Below, piece by piece: positions 28,207 to 36,975 of a stretch of DNA of 64,000 nt (the first letter of the stretch is position 1; the number at the start of each line of letters is the position of its first letter). The notes below the pieces were generated by a model that was not told the DNA's origin, ran no database searches, and was given only the letters and a program-made list of their open reading frames with translations. The DNA lies in the NCBI RefSeq assembly GCF_000192225.1, contig NZ_GL872413.1, forward strand, positions 80,848-144,847, in the 5' to 3' direction. The DNA is from Capnocytophaga sp. oral taxon 338 str. F0234. Lineage in GTDB: Bacteria; Bacteroidota; Bacteroidia; Flavobacteriales; Flavobacteriaceae. The translations under genes and the position numbers were made by a program.

Positions 28207-28818
28207 ATGAAACGTTATTATATATGCATTGTCATCTTTTTGGTCTCTGTATGTGGGATAGCACAAACTGTAGACAGTATTAGGAATATACGAGAATTTG
28301 ACGAGTTCGAAAAATATACCCACTTGGCAAAAGACAGTCTTGCCATTCAAAACATTGTAGAGCATCAGAAGTTTCGTTATTCGGCAAGACACCTTACCGT
28401 AGAGAAAGGAGAGAAGGGAGAAGCTGAGGTTACGCATAGACTTTTGATGTGGTCGCTTTCGTCGGTATTATGGCAGAATAAAATATCGGTTCGCAACCCA
28501 CAAGCAGATTATTGCCTGACGAATTTTTACGTGTATACCAATACGGAACTTTTTTTCGATCACATCATCAACGTGTATGTATTATCTCCGTTCTCGTCTG
28601 TCAATAAGTCGTTAATGAAGTTTGTACACTCTCTAAAGGATAAAGATTATATAGTATTCAACCCCATAATGAAAATGTCGCACGTTTGTTATATGTTTTG
28701 GTACGAAGAAAAACTCATAATGATACTTGTTCCCTGTCGTATAATCTCTTTTGCAAAAGATGTAGACGATAAGATTGTAGAAGTGGCAAAAGAAGCGTTG
28801 GAGCGTTATTATAAGTAA
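28207..28818 (+). CDS. Secreted/periplasmic protein, unknown
   Basis: 203 residues from ATG 28207; an in-frame ATG at 28129 would place 26 polar residues before the signal peptide and is less likely. The signal peptide is MKRYYICIVIFLVSVCGIAQ (1-20). The mature protein is mixed alpha/beta with aromatic-rich segments (ADYCLTNFYVYTNTELFF, VCYMFWYEEKLIMILVPC). No known domain. It is part of a run of unrelated small plus-strand genes between the two halves of the exporter system. Confidence 0.7.
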   Translation: MKRYYICIVIFLVSVCGIAQTVDSIRNIREFDEFEKYTHLAKDSLAIQNIVEHQKFRYSARHLTVEKGEKGEAEVTHRLLMWSLSSVLWQNKISVRNPQADYCLTNFYVYTNTELFFDHIINVYVLSPFSSVNKSLMKFVHSLKDKDYIVFNPIMKMSHVCYMFWYEEKLIMILVPCRIISFAKDVDDKIVEVAKEALERYYK

Positions 28819-28876
28819 TTCAATAAAAATTAAGTAACACACAAAATCAGTAATAAAAACTAATTATACCTACAAG

Positions 28877-29410
28877 ATGAAGTTAAAACTAATAGAAAGA
28901 ATAAAGCTTACAGAAGAGCTCGTAGACCGAGAACACTTTTTCTCTGTGGGCTATTGCGAAGCAATCGAAACCCATTTGATGAAAGTATTTGTAAGTTGGG
29001 TAGCAGGCTATGAACGCTTTTATCGCATAAGTGCCGACGATTACGCTTTGTTTGAAGAAGACCGACCTGCATTCTACGAATTGTACAAAAACGAGCTCGG
29101 TGAGGATAACGAATGCTTTACTCAGAAGTTTATGGGGGCGCAAGCTCTACGAGATTACGACGGTCGTAAGAACTTTCAGATGTGTTATTCCTCAAAGGAA
29201 ATAAACCCTTCTGGGCATTATGCTTATTGCAACGGAGTACTATATATTCAAATCCTCTGGGACAAAGGCACGGTATATGTACCTCCTTTCCAAAAAGTAA
29301 AAACCCTTAACGGCGAGTGGGACTATCCCTTGCGAAAAGATTGTTACATAGAAAAAGACCCCGAAGGCAAAGACCTCTGCTTTTGCCTCAAAAGCAATCT
29401 CATAAACTAA
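28877..29410 (+). CDS. Unrecognised cytoplasmic protein
   Basis: 177 residues, rich in aromatic and acidic residues, with no signal or membrane segment and six Cys. Segments such as MKVFVSWVAGYERFYRISADDYALFEED and KGTVYVPPFQKVKTLNGEWDYPL give no clear family match. Its size, acidity and neighbours resemble orphan immunity-type proteins often found near polymorphic toxins, but that is speculation. Codon use is intermediate in GC. Confidence 0.7.
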   Translation: MKLKLIERIKLTEELVDREHFFSVGYCEAIETHLMKVFVSWVAGYERFYRISADDYALFEEDRPAFYELYKNELGEDNECFTQKFMGAQALRDYDGRKNFQMCYSSKEINPSGHYAYCNGVLYIQILWDKGTVYVPPFQKVKTLNGEWDYPLRKDCYIEKDPEGKDLCFCLKSNLIN

Positions 29411-29443
29411 CCTGTAAACAGCAGCATTATAATAGTAAAAAAG

Positions 29444-30286
29444 ATGAACGCACTAAAACAAGTAATAAAAGAATTAAATTTTACAGAAGACTTTCAGAAA
29501 TTGATTCTTCATCAAATTAAGATACCTATCTTAGATACTTATAATCCTGTTTGGGAATATTGGTATCCTCACCCGCCTTGTTTAATACCTTTGTTCTTAG
29601 GTACAGGAGCAGAATATACCGGCTTATTACACCATTTTTTCTGCGACAGAAAACAAATATTTGTAGATGATTCGCTGGAATGGAGTTATTTTAGCGAGAG
29701 GGCAAGCAATGAAAAACAATTTGTTACTCTGATGATTTTGGATATGTTAGAAATTGAAGAAGAGCTTACTGAGGAAATTGAACAATTTTGCAAAGACATT
29801 CATTACAGTGAAGATGATTTACAAAAGATAGTTACTTATTGGGACGAATACGGTTATGGCAAGGAACACACAAGTCCACTGGTATATTTTACCGATAGGG
29901 AAACTATAATACCTTTCGGTGATATAGAAAGAAGTGGATATGAAGGAGACTTTCCTGCCTCTATGAATCATATCGATACAGCGCTGTGTTATAATGCTTG
30001 TAACTTTGAAATAGAGGATATAAATCGTATAACAGACCTAAAAAATATCCCCAATTGGCTTAGAGAAGATACCGATAAAAAAGCATTGTTCTATAATTAT
30101 CTATCCCAAAACAATCTAAAAGAAGCGTGGTTTTCCCTAAACAGCAAGGGTTGGAAGCTGAAAGATGTAGCCGAAGCACTTATGCAATTAAGGGATAAAA
30201 CAAATGATAAACTGTTTCACCAGATAGCCGATTACTGGGTTTACACGTATGAACTCTCGGATTGTGATGAAACAGAGGAATATTAA
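29444..30286 (+). CDS. Unrecognised acidic protein (SUKH/immunity-like character)
   Basis: 280 residues, strongly acidic, ending DCDETEEY. Beginning MNALKQVIKELNFTEDFQKLILHQIKIP, it then shows PPCLIPLFLGTGAEYTGLLHHFFCDRK, reminiscent of the loops of SMI1/KNR4 (SUKH) immunity proteins, but the match is not strong. The C-terminal part (about 205-280) is helical. It follows the previous gene by 33 bp, so they may be one unit. No catalytic motif seen. Confidence 0.68.
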   Translation: MNALKQVIKELNFTEDFQKLILHQIKIPILDTYNPVWEYWYPHPPCLIPLFLGTGAEYTGLLHHFFCDRKQIFVDDSLEWSYFSERASNEKQFVTLMILDMLEIEEELTEEIEQFCKDIHYSEDDLQKIVTYWDEYGYGKEHTSPLVYFTDRETIIPFGDIERSGYEGDFPASMNHIDTALCYNACNFEIEDINRITDLKNIPNWLREDTDKKALFYNYLSQNNLKEAWFSLNSKGWKLKDVAEALMQLRDKTNDKLFHQIADYWVYTYELSDCDETEEY

Positions 30287-30434
30287 GAGCTAACTTTATT
30301 AGCATATTAAGTATATGATAAGTATAAAGAATCTCCCTCGCTGACGCGAGCCTGTAGCTCGTGCCTATTAAGAATAAAGCTTGTAACTCATACTCTTAGC
30401 ACATTTTTTGTAGCTTACTAACAAATACAACCCT

Positions 30435-30992
30435 ATGTTAAAGAAATACGACAAAGTAATAGCAACGATTTTCGCCCTGCTTACCATAGTTTTTATAGTA
30501 GTCTTTCTCACTAATGACTCCTTTTTTGAGTGGACTTTTGTGCGACATCACAATATATTGAGCTGGTATATGCGCCCGCTCTTTATCGTGCCTATGGTGT
30601 ATTTTGCTTTGAGAAAATCGTATGCAGGAGTGTCATTGAGTATCTTTTGCCTATTTACCAGTATGTTTTGGTTCTCCGTTCCACAACAAACCGATCCTAA
30701 GGTGCTCAGCTTCTTAGCTTACGAAATGGACTACCTCAAAGGTGCGTGGGACGCAAAAAAGATACTTTTCTCGCTAACAATACCGCTCTTTTTCTATCTG
30801 CTGATAGTCTCAGCGTGGAAGAGAAAATGGCGCTTATTGCTCTACACCATAGTGTTAGCAGCGCTTTTAAAACTGTTATGGAGCGTGGTGAGCAGTGGTG
30901 CAAGCGGTTGGTCAGTAGCCAAACCCGCTCTTGTAGGACTGGTAATATGCGTAGTATTTATTTTGATAACAAGAAGAAACAATAAAAAATAA
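30435..30992 (+). CDS. Multi-pass membrane protein, unknown
   Basis: 185 residues with about five membrane helices (about 8-28, 44-60, 66-82, 109-128, 134-178 as one or two) and a basic C terminus (TRRNNKK). No known family recognised. It converges on the SMR gene, with only 8 bp between the stops. Confidence 0.72.
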   Translation: MLKKYDKVIATIFALLTIVFIVVFLTNDSFFEWTFVRHHNILSWYMRPLFIVPMVYFALRKSYAGVSLSIFCLFTSMFWFSVPQQTDPKVLSFLAYEMDYLKGAWDAKKILFSLTIPLFFYLLIVSAWKRKWRLLLYTIVLAALLKLLWSVVSSGASGWSVAKPALVGLVICVVFILITRRNNKK

Positions 30993-31000
30993 GGGGAAAA

Positions 31001-31330
31001 TCAGTGTCCATTTGCCTTTGAAAAGAGGTTAATTACGACTACGCCAGCGATGATAAGCAGGGAACCCAATACAAAAGGCAAGTCTATTTTATTTTTGAAA
31101 ACAAGAATACTCACGATGGCTGTCAGTACAATTCCTACTCCCGACCAGATAGCGTAGGCTACCCCCAGCGGAATATTCTTGAGGGCTAAGGATAAAAAAT
31201 AAAAACAAATGCCATAAGACAACAGTGAGCCTACGGCAAATAACCACTTGGAAAATCCTTCCGATTTACCTAAAAGAGCAGTAGCTAAGACCTCTAAAAC
31301 AATCGCTAAAGTGAGATATAAGTAATGCAT
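31001..31330 (-). CDS. Small multidrug resistance (SMR) efflux protein
   Basis: 109 residues from ATG 31330 (a longer frame to 31366 crosses the -7 element). It has four membrane helices. The catalytic glutamate is in the first helix (AIVLEVLATALLGKSEGF), followed by the SMR signatures GICFYFLSLALKNIPLGVAYAIWSGVG and the last helix LIIAGVVVINL. SMR proteins are dual-topology proton antiporters for cationic drugs or guanidinium. Which subtype (EmrE-like or Gdx-like) cannot be told with certainty; the AYAIWSGVG motif favours the drug-exporting Qac/EmrE branch. Confidence 0.93.
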   Translation of the reverse strand: MHYLYLTLAIVLEVLATALLGKSEGFSKWLFAVGSLLSYGICFYFLSLALKNIPLGVAYAIWSGVGIVLTAIVSILVFKNKIDLPFVLGSLLIIAGVVVINLFSKANGH

Positions 31331-31355
31331 ATAAGTATAGTATCTAAATTCGTAG

Positions 31356-31363
31356 CAAAAGTA
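31356..31363 (-). promoter_or_regulatory. -7 element TACTTTTG before the SMR gene
   Basis: CAAAAGTA on plus; reads TACTTTTG on minus, 25 bp before ATG 31330. It fixes the SMR start choice. Confidence 0.75.
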
Positions 31364-31422
31364 CAACCTTTTTTAACAATAGAAAACAAAACAGCCTGTG
31401 TGGCTCACACCTAATTAATAAA

Positions 31423-32370
31423 ATGACAAGCATAAGTATACATAATCTCAGCAAGTCCTACGGCGATACCCAAGCTGTGCAGTACCTTTCTTTAGAAGTC
31501 GAGAAAGGCGAACTCTTTGGGCTCATAGGTCCCGATGGGGCAGGCAAAACCACCGTCTTTCGTATGCTCACCACCCTCCTCTTGCCTGATGAGGGAACAG
31601 CAAGCATCGAGGGCTGGGATATCGTCAAAGATTATAAGGAAATCCGCAAGCATGTGGGCTATATGCCTGGGCGCTTCTCTCTGTACCAAGATCTCACTGT
31701 CGAGGAAAACCTCACCTTCTTCGCCACAGTATTCGGCACTACTATTGCCGAAAATTACGACCTTATCAAAGATATTTACGAGCAGATAAAGCCGTTCAGC
31801 AACCGTCGCGCAGGCAAGCTCTCAGGGGGAATGAAACAGAAGTTAGCCCTTTGTTGCGCCCTCATTCACAAGCCCAAAGTCCTTTTGTTAGACGAGCCCA
31901 CCACGGGGGTAGATGTAGTTTCGCGCAAAGAATTCTGGCAGATGCTCGCTCGGCTGAAGGCGCAAGGCATTAGCATACTGGTTTCCACCCCTTATATGGA
32001 CGAAGCTAGCTTATGCGACCGTATAGCCTTATTCCAAAATGGCAAGGTGCTATCCACCAGTACCCCCGAGCAAATCATCGCCCAGTACCCCACCGCACTC
32101 TATGCTGTCAAGGCGTCCAATCTGTATGCACTGCTCCAGCACCTGCGCAATCATCCCAACATTGATAGCTGTTACCCCTTTGGCGAGTACCTACACGTTA
32201 CTCTCAAGGAAAACACCAACATCCCCATATTCGAGCAACAGCTGAAAACCACCCTCCCCCACCTCGAATGGAAAGTCATTACCCCCACCATCGAGGATAG
32301 TTTTATCCGCCTAATGGAGGGTAATGTAGGGGCGAATGGCAATTCGCCCTTACCTAATATCGGTAATTGA
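31423..32370 (+). CDS. ABC-2 exporter ATP-binding protein 1 (YbhF-like)
   Basis: 315 residues. Walker A GPDGAGKTT (about 35-43), Q-loop region, signature LSGGMKQK (about 133), Walker B LLLDEPTTGVD (about 150-160) and H-loop replaced by a Pro-Tyr (STPYMDE). Residues 225-300 are an extra C-terminal domain of the YbhF/DrrA type. The last residues after FIRLMEG are encoded by a REP palindrome at 32326 and are probably not functional. It starts a four-gene unit with a second ATPase and two permeases. TolC and HlyD that fit it lie at 22.6-24.8 kb. Confidence 0.9.
   Translation: MTSISIHNLSKSYGDTQAVQYLSLEVEKGELFGLIGPDGAGKTTVFRMLTTLLLPDEGTASIEGWDIVKDYKEIRKHVGYMPGRFSLYQDLTVEENLTFFATVFGTTIAENYDLIKDIYEQIKPFSNRRAGKLSGGMKQKLALCCALIHKPKVLLLDEPTTGVDVVSRKEFWQMLARLKAQGISILVSTPYMDEASLCDRIALFQNGKVLSTSTPEQIIAQYPTALYAVKASNLYALLQHLRNHPNIDSCYPFGEYLHVTLKENTNIPIFEQQLKTTLPHLEWKVITPTIEDSFIRLMEGNVGANGNSPLPNIGN
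32326..32349. repeat. REP-like palindrome inside a coding 3' end
   Basis: A 24-bp element with an 8-bp stem GGGCGAAT / ATTCGCCC and loop GGCA, preceded by GTAG. An identical 24-bp copy is at 33137-33160. This copy encodes the tail of the first ATPase. Confidence 0.85.
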
Positions 32371-32397
32371 CAAATTGACAAATCGGCAAATTAACAA

Positions 32398-33132
32398 ATG
32401 AACGCAATCCACTGTCATAACCTAACAAAGCAATTCGGCGATTTCAAAGCCGTGAACAACATTTCCCTTACCGTTGAAAAAGGCGAAATCTTCGGCTTCC
32501 TCGGTGCCAATGGCGCGGGGAAAACCACCGCTATACGCATCTTCTGCGGACTCTCCTACCCTACCTCGGGCGAGGCTACCGTAGCAGGCTTCGATGTCTA
32601 CCGCGAGCAAGAGCAGATAAAGAAACACATCGGCTATATGAGTCAGAAGTTTTCGCTCTACGACAACCTCACCGTGCAGGAAAACATCACCTTCTACGGA
32701 GGCGTCTATGGCTTAAGCCGAAGGGAAATCAAAACCCGCAGTACCCAGCTTATCGCCAAACTTGGCTTGGAGGCTGAAGCCAACAAACTCGTAGGTTCGC
32801 TACCTCTGGGCTGGAAACAGAAGCTCGCCTTCTCAGTGGCTATCTTCCACCGTCCCGAAATCGTATTCCTCGACGAGCCTACTGGTGGCGTAGACCCCAT
32901 AACGCGCCGTCAGTTCTGGGATATGATATACGAAGCCTCAGCGCAGGGCATTACTGTATTCGTTACCACCCACTATATGGACGAAGCCGAATACTGTCAC
33001 CGCATCAGCATAATGGTAGATGGCAAAGTGGAAGCAATGGATACGCCCACCCGCCTTAAATCACAGTTTAATACCAATTCAATGGACGAGGTGTTCTACC
33101 AGCTCGCCCGTAAAGCAAAACGTAATGAATAA
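32398..33132 (+). CDS. ABC-2 exporter ATP-binding protein 2
   Basis: 244 residues, a single nucleotide-binding domain. Walker A GANGAGKTT (about 35-43), Q-loop YMSQKFSLY, signature-like LPLGWKQK (a diverged LSGGQ, about 136), Walker B VFLDEPTGGVD (about 157-167) and H-loop TTHYMDEAEYC. The weakened signature suggests an asymmetric partner of the first ATPase; in E. coli YbhF the two domains are fused in one chain. A start at 32398 gives a 27-bp gap after the first ATPase. Confidence 0.92.
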   Translation: MNAIHCHNLTKQFGDFKAVNNISLTVEKGEIFGFLGANGAGKTTAIRIFCGLSYPTSGEATVAGFDVYREQEQIKKHIGYMSQKFSLYDNLTVQENITFYGGVYGLSRREIKTRSTQLIAKLGLEAEANKLVGSLPLGWKQKLAFSVAIFHRPEIVFLDEPTGGVDPITRRQFWDMIYEASAQGITVFVTTHYMDEAEYCHRISIMVDGKVEAMDTPTRLKSQFNTNSMDEVFYQLARKAKRNE

Positions 33133-33136
33133 CCCC

Positions 33137-33160
33137 GTAGGGGCGAATGGCAATTCGCCC
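33137..33160. repeat. REP-like palindrome, second copy
   Basis: Identical over 24 bp to 32326-32349. It lies between the stop of ATPase 2 and the start of permease 1. Confidence 0.88.
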
Positions 33161-33170
33161 ACCTATTAAT

Positions 33171-34277
33171 ATGAAACAGCTCATCGCCTTTATACGCAAG
33201 GAATTCTATCACGTATTCCGCGACCGTCGCACGCTATTGATACTCTTTGGTATCCCCATAGCGCAGATTATCCTTTTCGGTCAAGCCCTCAGCAGCGAGG
33301 TCAAGAATATTGGTATCGCTGTATTAGATGAGGCTAACAATACCTATAGCCAAGAAATCACACACCGCTTGCAGTCAAGTCCGTATTTTAAGCTGAAAGA
33401 CCCTATGCTTCGTTACGATCAAGTAGAAGACCAATTCAAGCGTGGCACCATAAAAGCTGCGCTCATCTTCCCTCCCGATTTCGGCAAAGACCTCTACACC
33501 CCCAGTGGTACCTCGCTACAACTCATCACCGATGGGAGCGACCCCAATACGGCTAAAACGGTGCAAAACTACTTCTCGGCTATGGTAGCAAGCTATCAGC
33601 AAGAGCTGAACCCTGCTGTACAACTACCCTACCAGATAACCGTTGAAAACCGAATGCTGTACAACGAGGAGCAGAATGGCTCTATGAACTTCGTCCCTGG
33701 GGTGATTGCACTCGTCTTTATGATAGTGAGCACAGCTCTCACCTCGGTAGCGGTGGTGCGTGAAAAAGAGTTGGGTACTATGGAAATCCTTTTGGTATCG
33801 CCTTTCAAACCTATAATGATACTCATTGCTAAAGCCGTGCCTTACCTTATTCTCTCGCTCATCAACTTCACTGTAATACTCCTGCTATCGGTCTATATGC
33901 TTGATGTCCCGATACGTGGCAATCTGCTGTTGCTTTACGCCGAAAGCACCTTATTTATTATCATTTGTTTGTCGTTGGGGCTACTCATATCCACCGTTAC
34001 TGCTTCACAGCAAACGGCTATGCTCATCGCTATGATGGGAATGATGCTCCCCACGGCATTCTTTACCGGCTTTATGTTCCCCATAGAGAATATGCCTCTT
34101 ATCTTTCAGGGAATATCCAAAGTCTTCCCCTCAAGTTATTACTACAGTATCGTGAAGAAAGTAATGCTCAAAGGGTTGGATTTCACTTACGTATGGAAAG
34201 AAACGCTGATATTAATAGCAATGGCAGTGGTATTCTTAAGCCTTGCAATGAAGAAGTTTAAAATACGATTACAATAA
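33171..34277 (+). CDS. ABC-2 exporter permease 1 (YbhS/YbhR-like)
   Basis: 368 residues from ATG 33171 (an upstream in-frame start would begin inside the REP element). One N-terminal helix (about 22-42), a large extracytoplasmic domain (about 45-170), then five helices in the C-terminal half starting at FVPGVIALVFMIVSTALTSVAVVREKELGTMEILLVSPF, the ABC-2 signature, with EKELGTMEILLVSPF as the coupling helix. A NGSMNFVPG motif precedes it. It pairs with permease 2. Confidence 0.92.
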   Translation: MKQLIAFIRKEFYHVFRDRRTLLILFGIPIAQIILFGQALSSEVKNIGIAVLDEANNTYSQEITHRLQSSPYFKLKDPMLRYDQVEDQFKRGTIKAALIFPPDFGKDLYTPSGTSLQLITDGSDPNTAKTVQNYFSAMVASYQQELNPAVQLPYQITVENRMLYNEEQNGSMNFVPGVIALVFMIVSTALTSVAVVREKELGTMEILLVSPFKPIMILIAKAVPYLILSLINFTVILLLSVYMLDVPIRGNLLLLYAESTLFIIICLSLGLLISTVTASQQTAMLIAMMGMMLPTAFFTGFMFPIENMPLIFQGISKVFPSSYYYSIVKKVMLKGLDFTYVWKETLILIAMAVVFLSLAMKKFKIRLQ

Positions 34278-34303
34278 TCCCCCAACCCACCAAACGGACT
34301 ACT

Positions 34304-34322
34304 CCCTCTCCTTTGGAGAGGG
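34304..34322. repeat. REP-like palindrome (CCCTCTCC type)
   Basis: An 8-bp stem CCCTCTCC / GGAGAGGG with loop TTT, followed by CTGGGGAGAGG. Related to 22566-22588. It lies between the two permease genes. Confidence 0.75.
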
Positions 34323-34350
34323 CTGGGGAGAGGATTTAAATATAAAAGAA

Positions 34351-35469
34351 ATGAAAGTATTAAGCTTTATACTACAAAAAGAATTTAAACAGATATTCCG
34401 AGATAAGACGATCTTGGCAATGATGTTTGTGGCACCTATCTTCCAACTGATTATATTGCCCTTAGTTGCCAATTTTGATGTGAAGAACATCAACCTCGTT
34501 TATATCGACCACGACCAAAGTACCTATTCTCACCAACTGATACAGAAGATTACTGCGTCAGGGTACTTTAAACTCGTAAAGGCTCCTTTCTCTTACAAAG
34601 AAGGCATCACCCTAATAGAAGACGGCAAAGCTGATGTAGTTTTAGAAGTCCCCGAAAGTTTTGAGCGTAATCTCATACGAGAAGGAAAGCAGACACTTGG
34701 TCTCTCTATCGATGCGATTAATGGGAGCAAGTCGTCTTTAGGAGGAGCGTATTTGCTTTCGGTAATACGCGACTTCAACACTCAGCTCGATGTAAATGTA
34801 AAAGCACCCCAACACATAGGTAATGTAGCCAAAATTGGGGTGGAGAGCACCCATTGGTACAACCCTTATATGCAATATACGCGCTACATTGTTCCGGGCA
34901 TTTTGGCTATATTGCTCACCATTATCGGGGGATTTCTCTCTGCTTTGAATGTAGTCAAAGAAAAGGAAATCGGCACTATCGAGCAGATTAATGTAACGCC
35001 TATCAAGAAGTGGCAGTTTATATTAGGAAAGCTTATACCCTTTTTAGTAGTAGGGTTAATCCTCTTCACCTTGGGGCTCACCGTGATGTATGTAGTCTAT
35101 GGTATCTTCCCCGCAGGAAATCTACTCACCTTGTATTCCTTTGCCACAATGTATCTCATTGCGATTCTCGGCTTCGGACTCCTCGTTTCCACTTATGCCG
35201 ATTCACAGTTACAGGCTATGTTTATCGCCTATTTCTTTATAATGATCTTCCTTTTGATGAGCGGTTTTCTCACCAGTGTAGACAGTATGCCGGCGTGGAG
35301 CCGACAGGTGAGCAATGCTATTCCAGTAACCCATTTTGTGAATGCTGTCCGCTTAATTGTGCTCAAAGGCAGTAGTTTTGAGCAGTTACACATAGAGTTT
35401 TTGTATCTTGTAGGATTCGCTGTGCTACTTAATAGTTGGGCTATTTGGAATTATAAGAAGACAAGCTAG
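34351..35469 (+). CDS. ABC-2 exporter permease 2 (YbhR-like)
   Basis: 372 residues with the same layout as permease 1: N-terminal helix (about 22-42), outer domain (about 45-170), then five helices from YIVPGILAILLTIIGGFLSALNVVKEKEIGTIEQINVTP, with the coupling segment EKEIGTIEQINVTP. It is the last gene of the four-gene unit and is likely to form a heterodimer with permease 1. With HlyD and TolC it would make a tripartite exporter. The substrate is unknown; in E. coli the homologous system handles antibiotics such as cefoperazone. Confidence 0.92.
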   Translation: MKVLSFILQKEFKQIFRDKTILAMMFVAPIFQLIILPLVANFDVKNINLVYIDHDQSTYSHQLIQKITASGYFKLVKAPFSYKEGITLIEDGKADVVLEVPESFERNLIREGKQTLGLSIDAINGSKSSLGGAYLLSVIRDFNTQLDVNVKAPQHIGNVAKIGVESTHWYNPYMQYTRYIVPGILAILLTIIGGFLSALNVVKEKEIGTIEQINVTPIKKWQFILGKLIPFLVVGLILFTLGLTVMYVVYGIFPAGNLLTLYSFATMYLIAILGFGLLVSTYADSQLQAMFIAYFFIMIFLLMSGFLTSVDSMPAWSRQVSNAIPVTHFVNAVRLIVLKGSSFEQLHIEFLYLVGFAVLLNSWAIWNYKKTS

Positions 35470-35684
35470 GAGCGAGCCATACAGGTAATTAGTGGTCAGC
35501 GAGTATGAGGCATTATGGGTAACCCTAAGGAGATAAGCCCTCTGAGTTTATAGTTTTTCCATAAGCCTGTGGCATAAGCAAAGGAAGGCAAGTAAACTGC
35601 CTTAGATACTATTTGCAACTTAGATGATTGAACTGGCAGTGGATTGATAATTGAAAATATATTAAGGAAATTTTATTTTTTTTG

Positions 35685-35692
35685 TATTTTTG
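35685..35692 (+). promoter_or_regulatory. -7 element TATTTTTG
   Basis: TAnnTTTG match 30 bp before ATG 35723 of the DUF262 gene. Confidence 0.65.
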
Positions 35693-35722
35693 TCTTTATC
35701 TTTTTTAATTACTTATAACAAT

Positions 35723-36730
35723 ATGGAATTTAATATCAAAGGAGTATTAGATATTAAGGGTTGTTTTTTTGTCCCTGACTACCAGCGAGGATATCGTTGG
35801 AGAGAGGAAGAGGTTAAACAACTGCTTGATGATATCTATGAAAATGGAGAAAAAAATTATTATCTTCAACCTATTGTAGTGAGAAGAAAAGGAGGGAATT
35901 ACGAACTCATAGATGGGCAGCAACGACTTACAACAATCTATTTGATACTTAGTTGTATCAAAGAAATATTGCCCAAAACTCCCATTAACTACCAGATTAC
36001 TTATGAAACCCGACAGGAAACCTATGATTTTCTTCGTGAAATTGATTTAGGTAGAAAGAATGAAAATATTGATTTCTTTAGAACGCTCTTTGATAAAGAT
36101 TTACTTTTAGTAAGTAAAGCATTACTCACTTATGGAGATTATAGTCAAACATATAATGACAAACGCTATAGGCTTATAGCAAGTCATAACTATAGGACTT
36201 GGCAAGAAATGCTACACCCTTCTCAACATAGGAAAGAGTTTGAGAAAACTAAAGATATAATAGCACAATTGTTAGCAGAACTTAATGGTGATATTAGCAT
36301 AGAAAATCTCGAGAATTGTATTCAATCCTATCTAAATAATGAGAGCACACCTAAGGACTGGCGCTACTATTTTATCAAATATGGATCTATTCTTTGGTAT
36401 GCTGAGAATGGCTTATATTACCAAGAAGAACAATGATTACAACCCTATGATATAGGAGTGTTGCGAAAGAACTCTTTCAGAGGGTTTCATTGGAATGCTA
36501 TCTTGATAGCTATTTATAAGGAATCATCAGATGAAGATGGATTATCTTTAGATAGCTGGGGAAAACCACTTGCCTTGAAAGGAGGGTTTGCTCTTAAAAA
36601 CACGAATAATACATTAGTATTTACAAAAAACGAAGAAGTAATTCATACTGAAATTATTCCTCAAACTTCCAAAGGGGTTGATCTCATTGACCGTGTAGAG
36701 AAAGCATTAGATCTTATTAGGACATTCTAA
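35723..36730 (+). pseudogene. DUF262 (GmrSD-type) gene, interrupted by a stop and internally shortened
   Basis: The start at ATG 35723 gives MEFNIKGVLDIKGCFFVPDYQRGYRW, the N terminus of DUF262 proteins, and the signature ELIDGQQRLTTIYLIL follows (nucleotide-binding ParB-like fold). Full-length DUF262 proteins are usually about 550-700 residues; here only about 120 residues of the conserved domain remain before less conserved sequence. A TGA at 36434-36436 interrupts the frame, which stays open afterwards (LQPYDIGVLRKNSFRGFHWNAIL) to 36728-36730. Together this points to a decayed restriction or antiphage gene. A function for the 237-residue first part cannot be excluded. Confidence 0.72.
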
Positions 36731-36975
36731 GATAAAGAACTATAAAAAAGAATAGAGAGGCTGTCTAATAAATATTAGCTCCCCTAATCATTAATGGCAT
36801 TATTTTTGTGGCAGAATTATTATATTAAGTGAAATGAACAAATCATCACTAATACATAATACAAATATCGTTTTTCCCTTAGAAGCTAATCTGTTTAACA
36901 AAACAGTTACCTATTGAATACAAGTAAAAAGCATACAATACAGATTATAAAGCCTATATAAACATCCAAAAAGCA

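Noticed and set aside
36757-36785. GAGGCTGTCTAATAA as an insertion sequence end
   Set aside because: Only one short stretch, no matching inverted copy, target duplication or transposase nearby.
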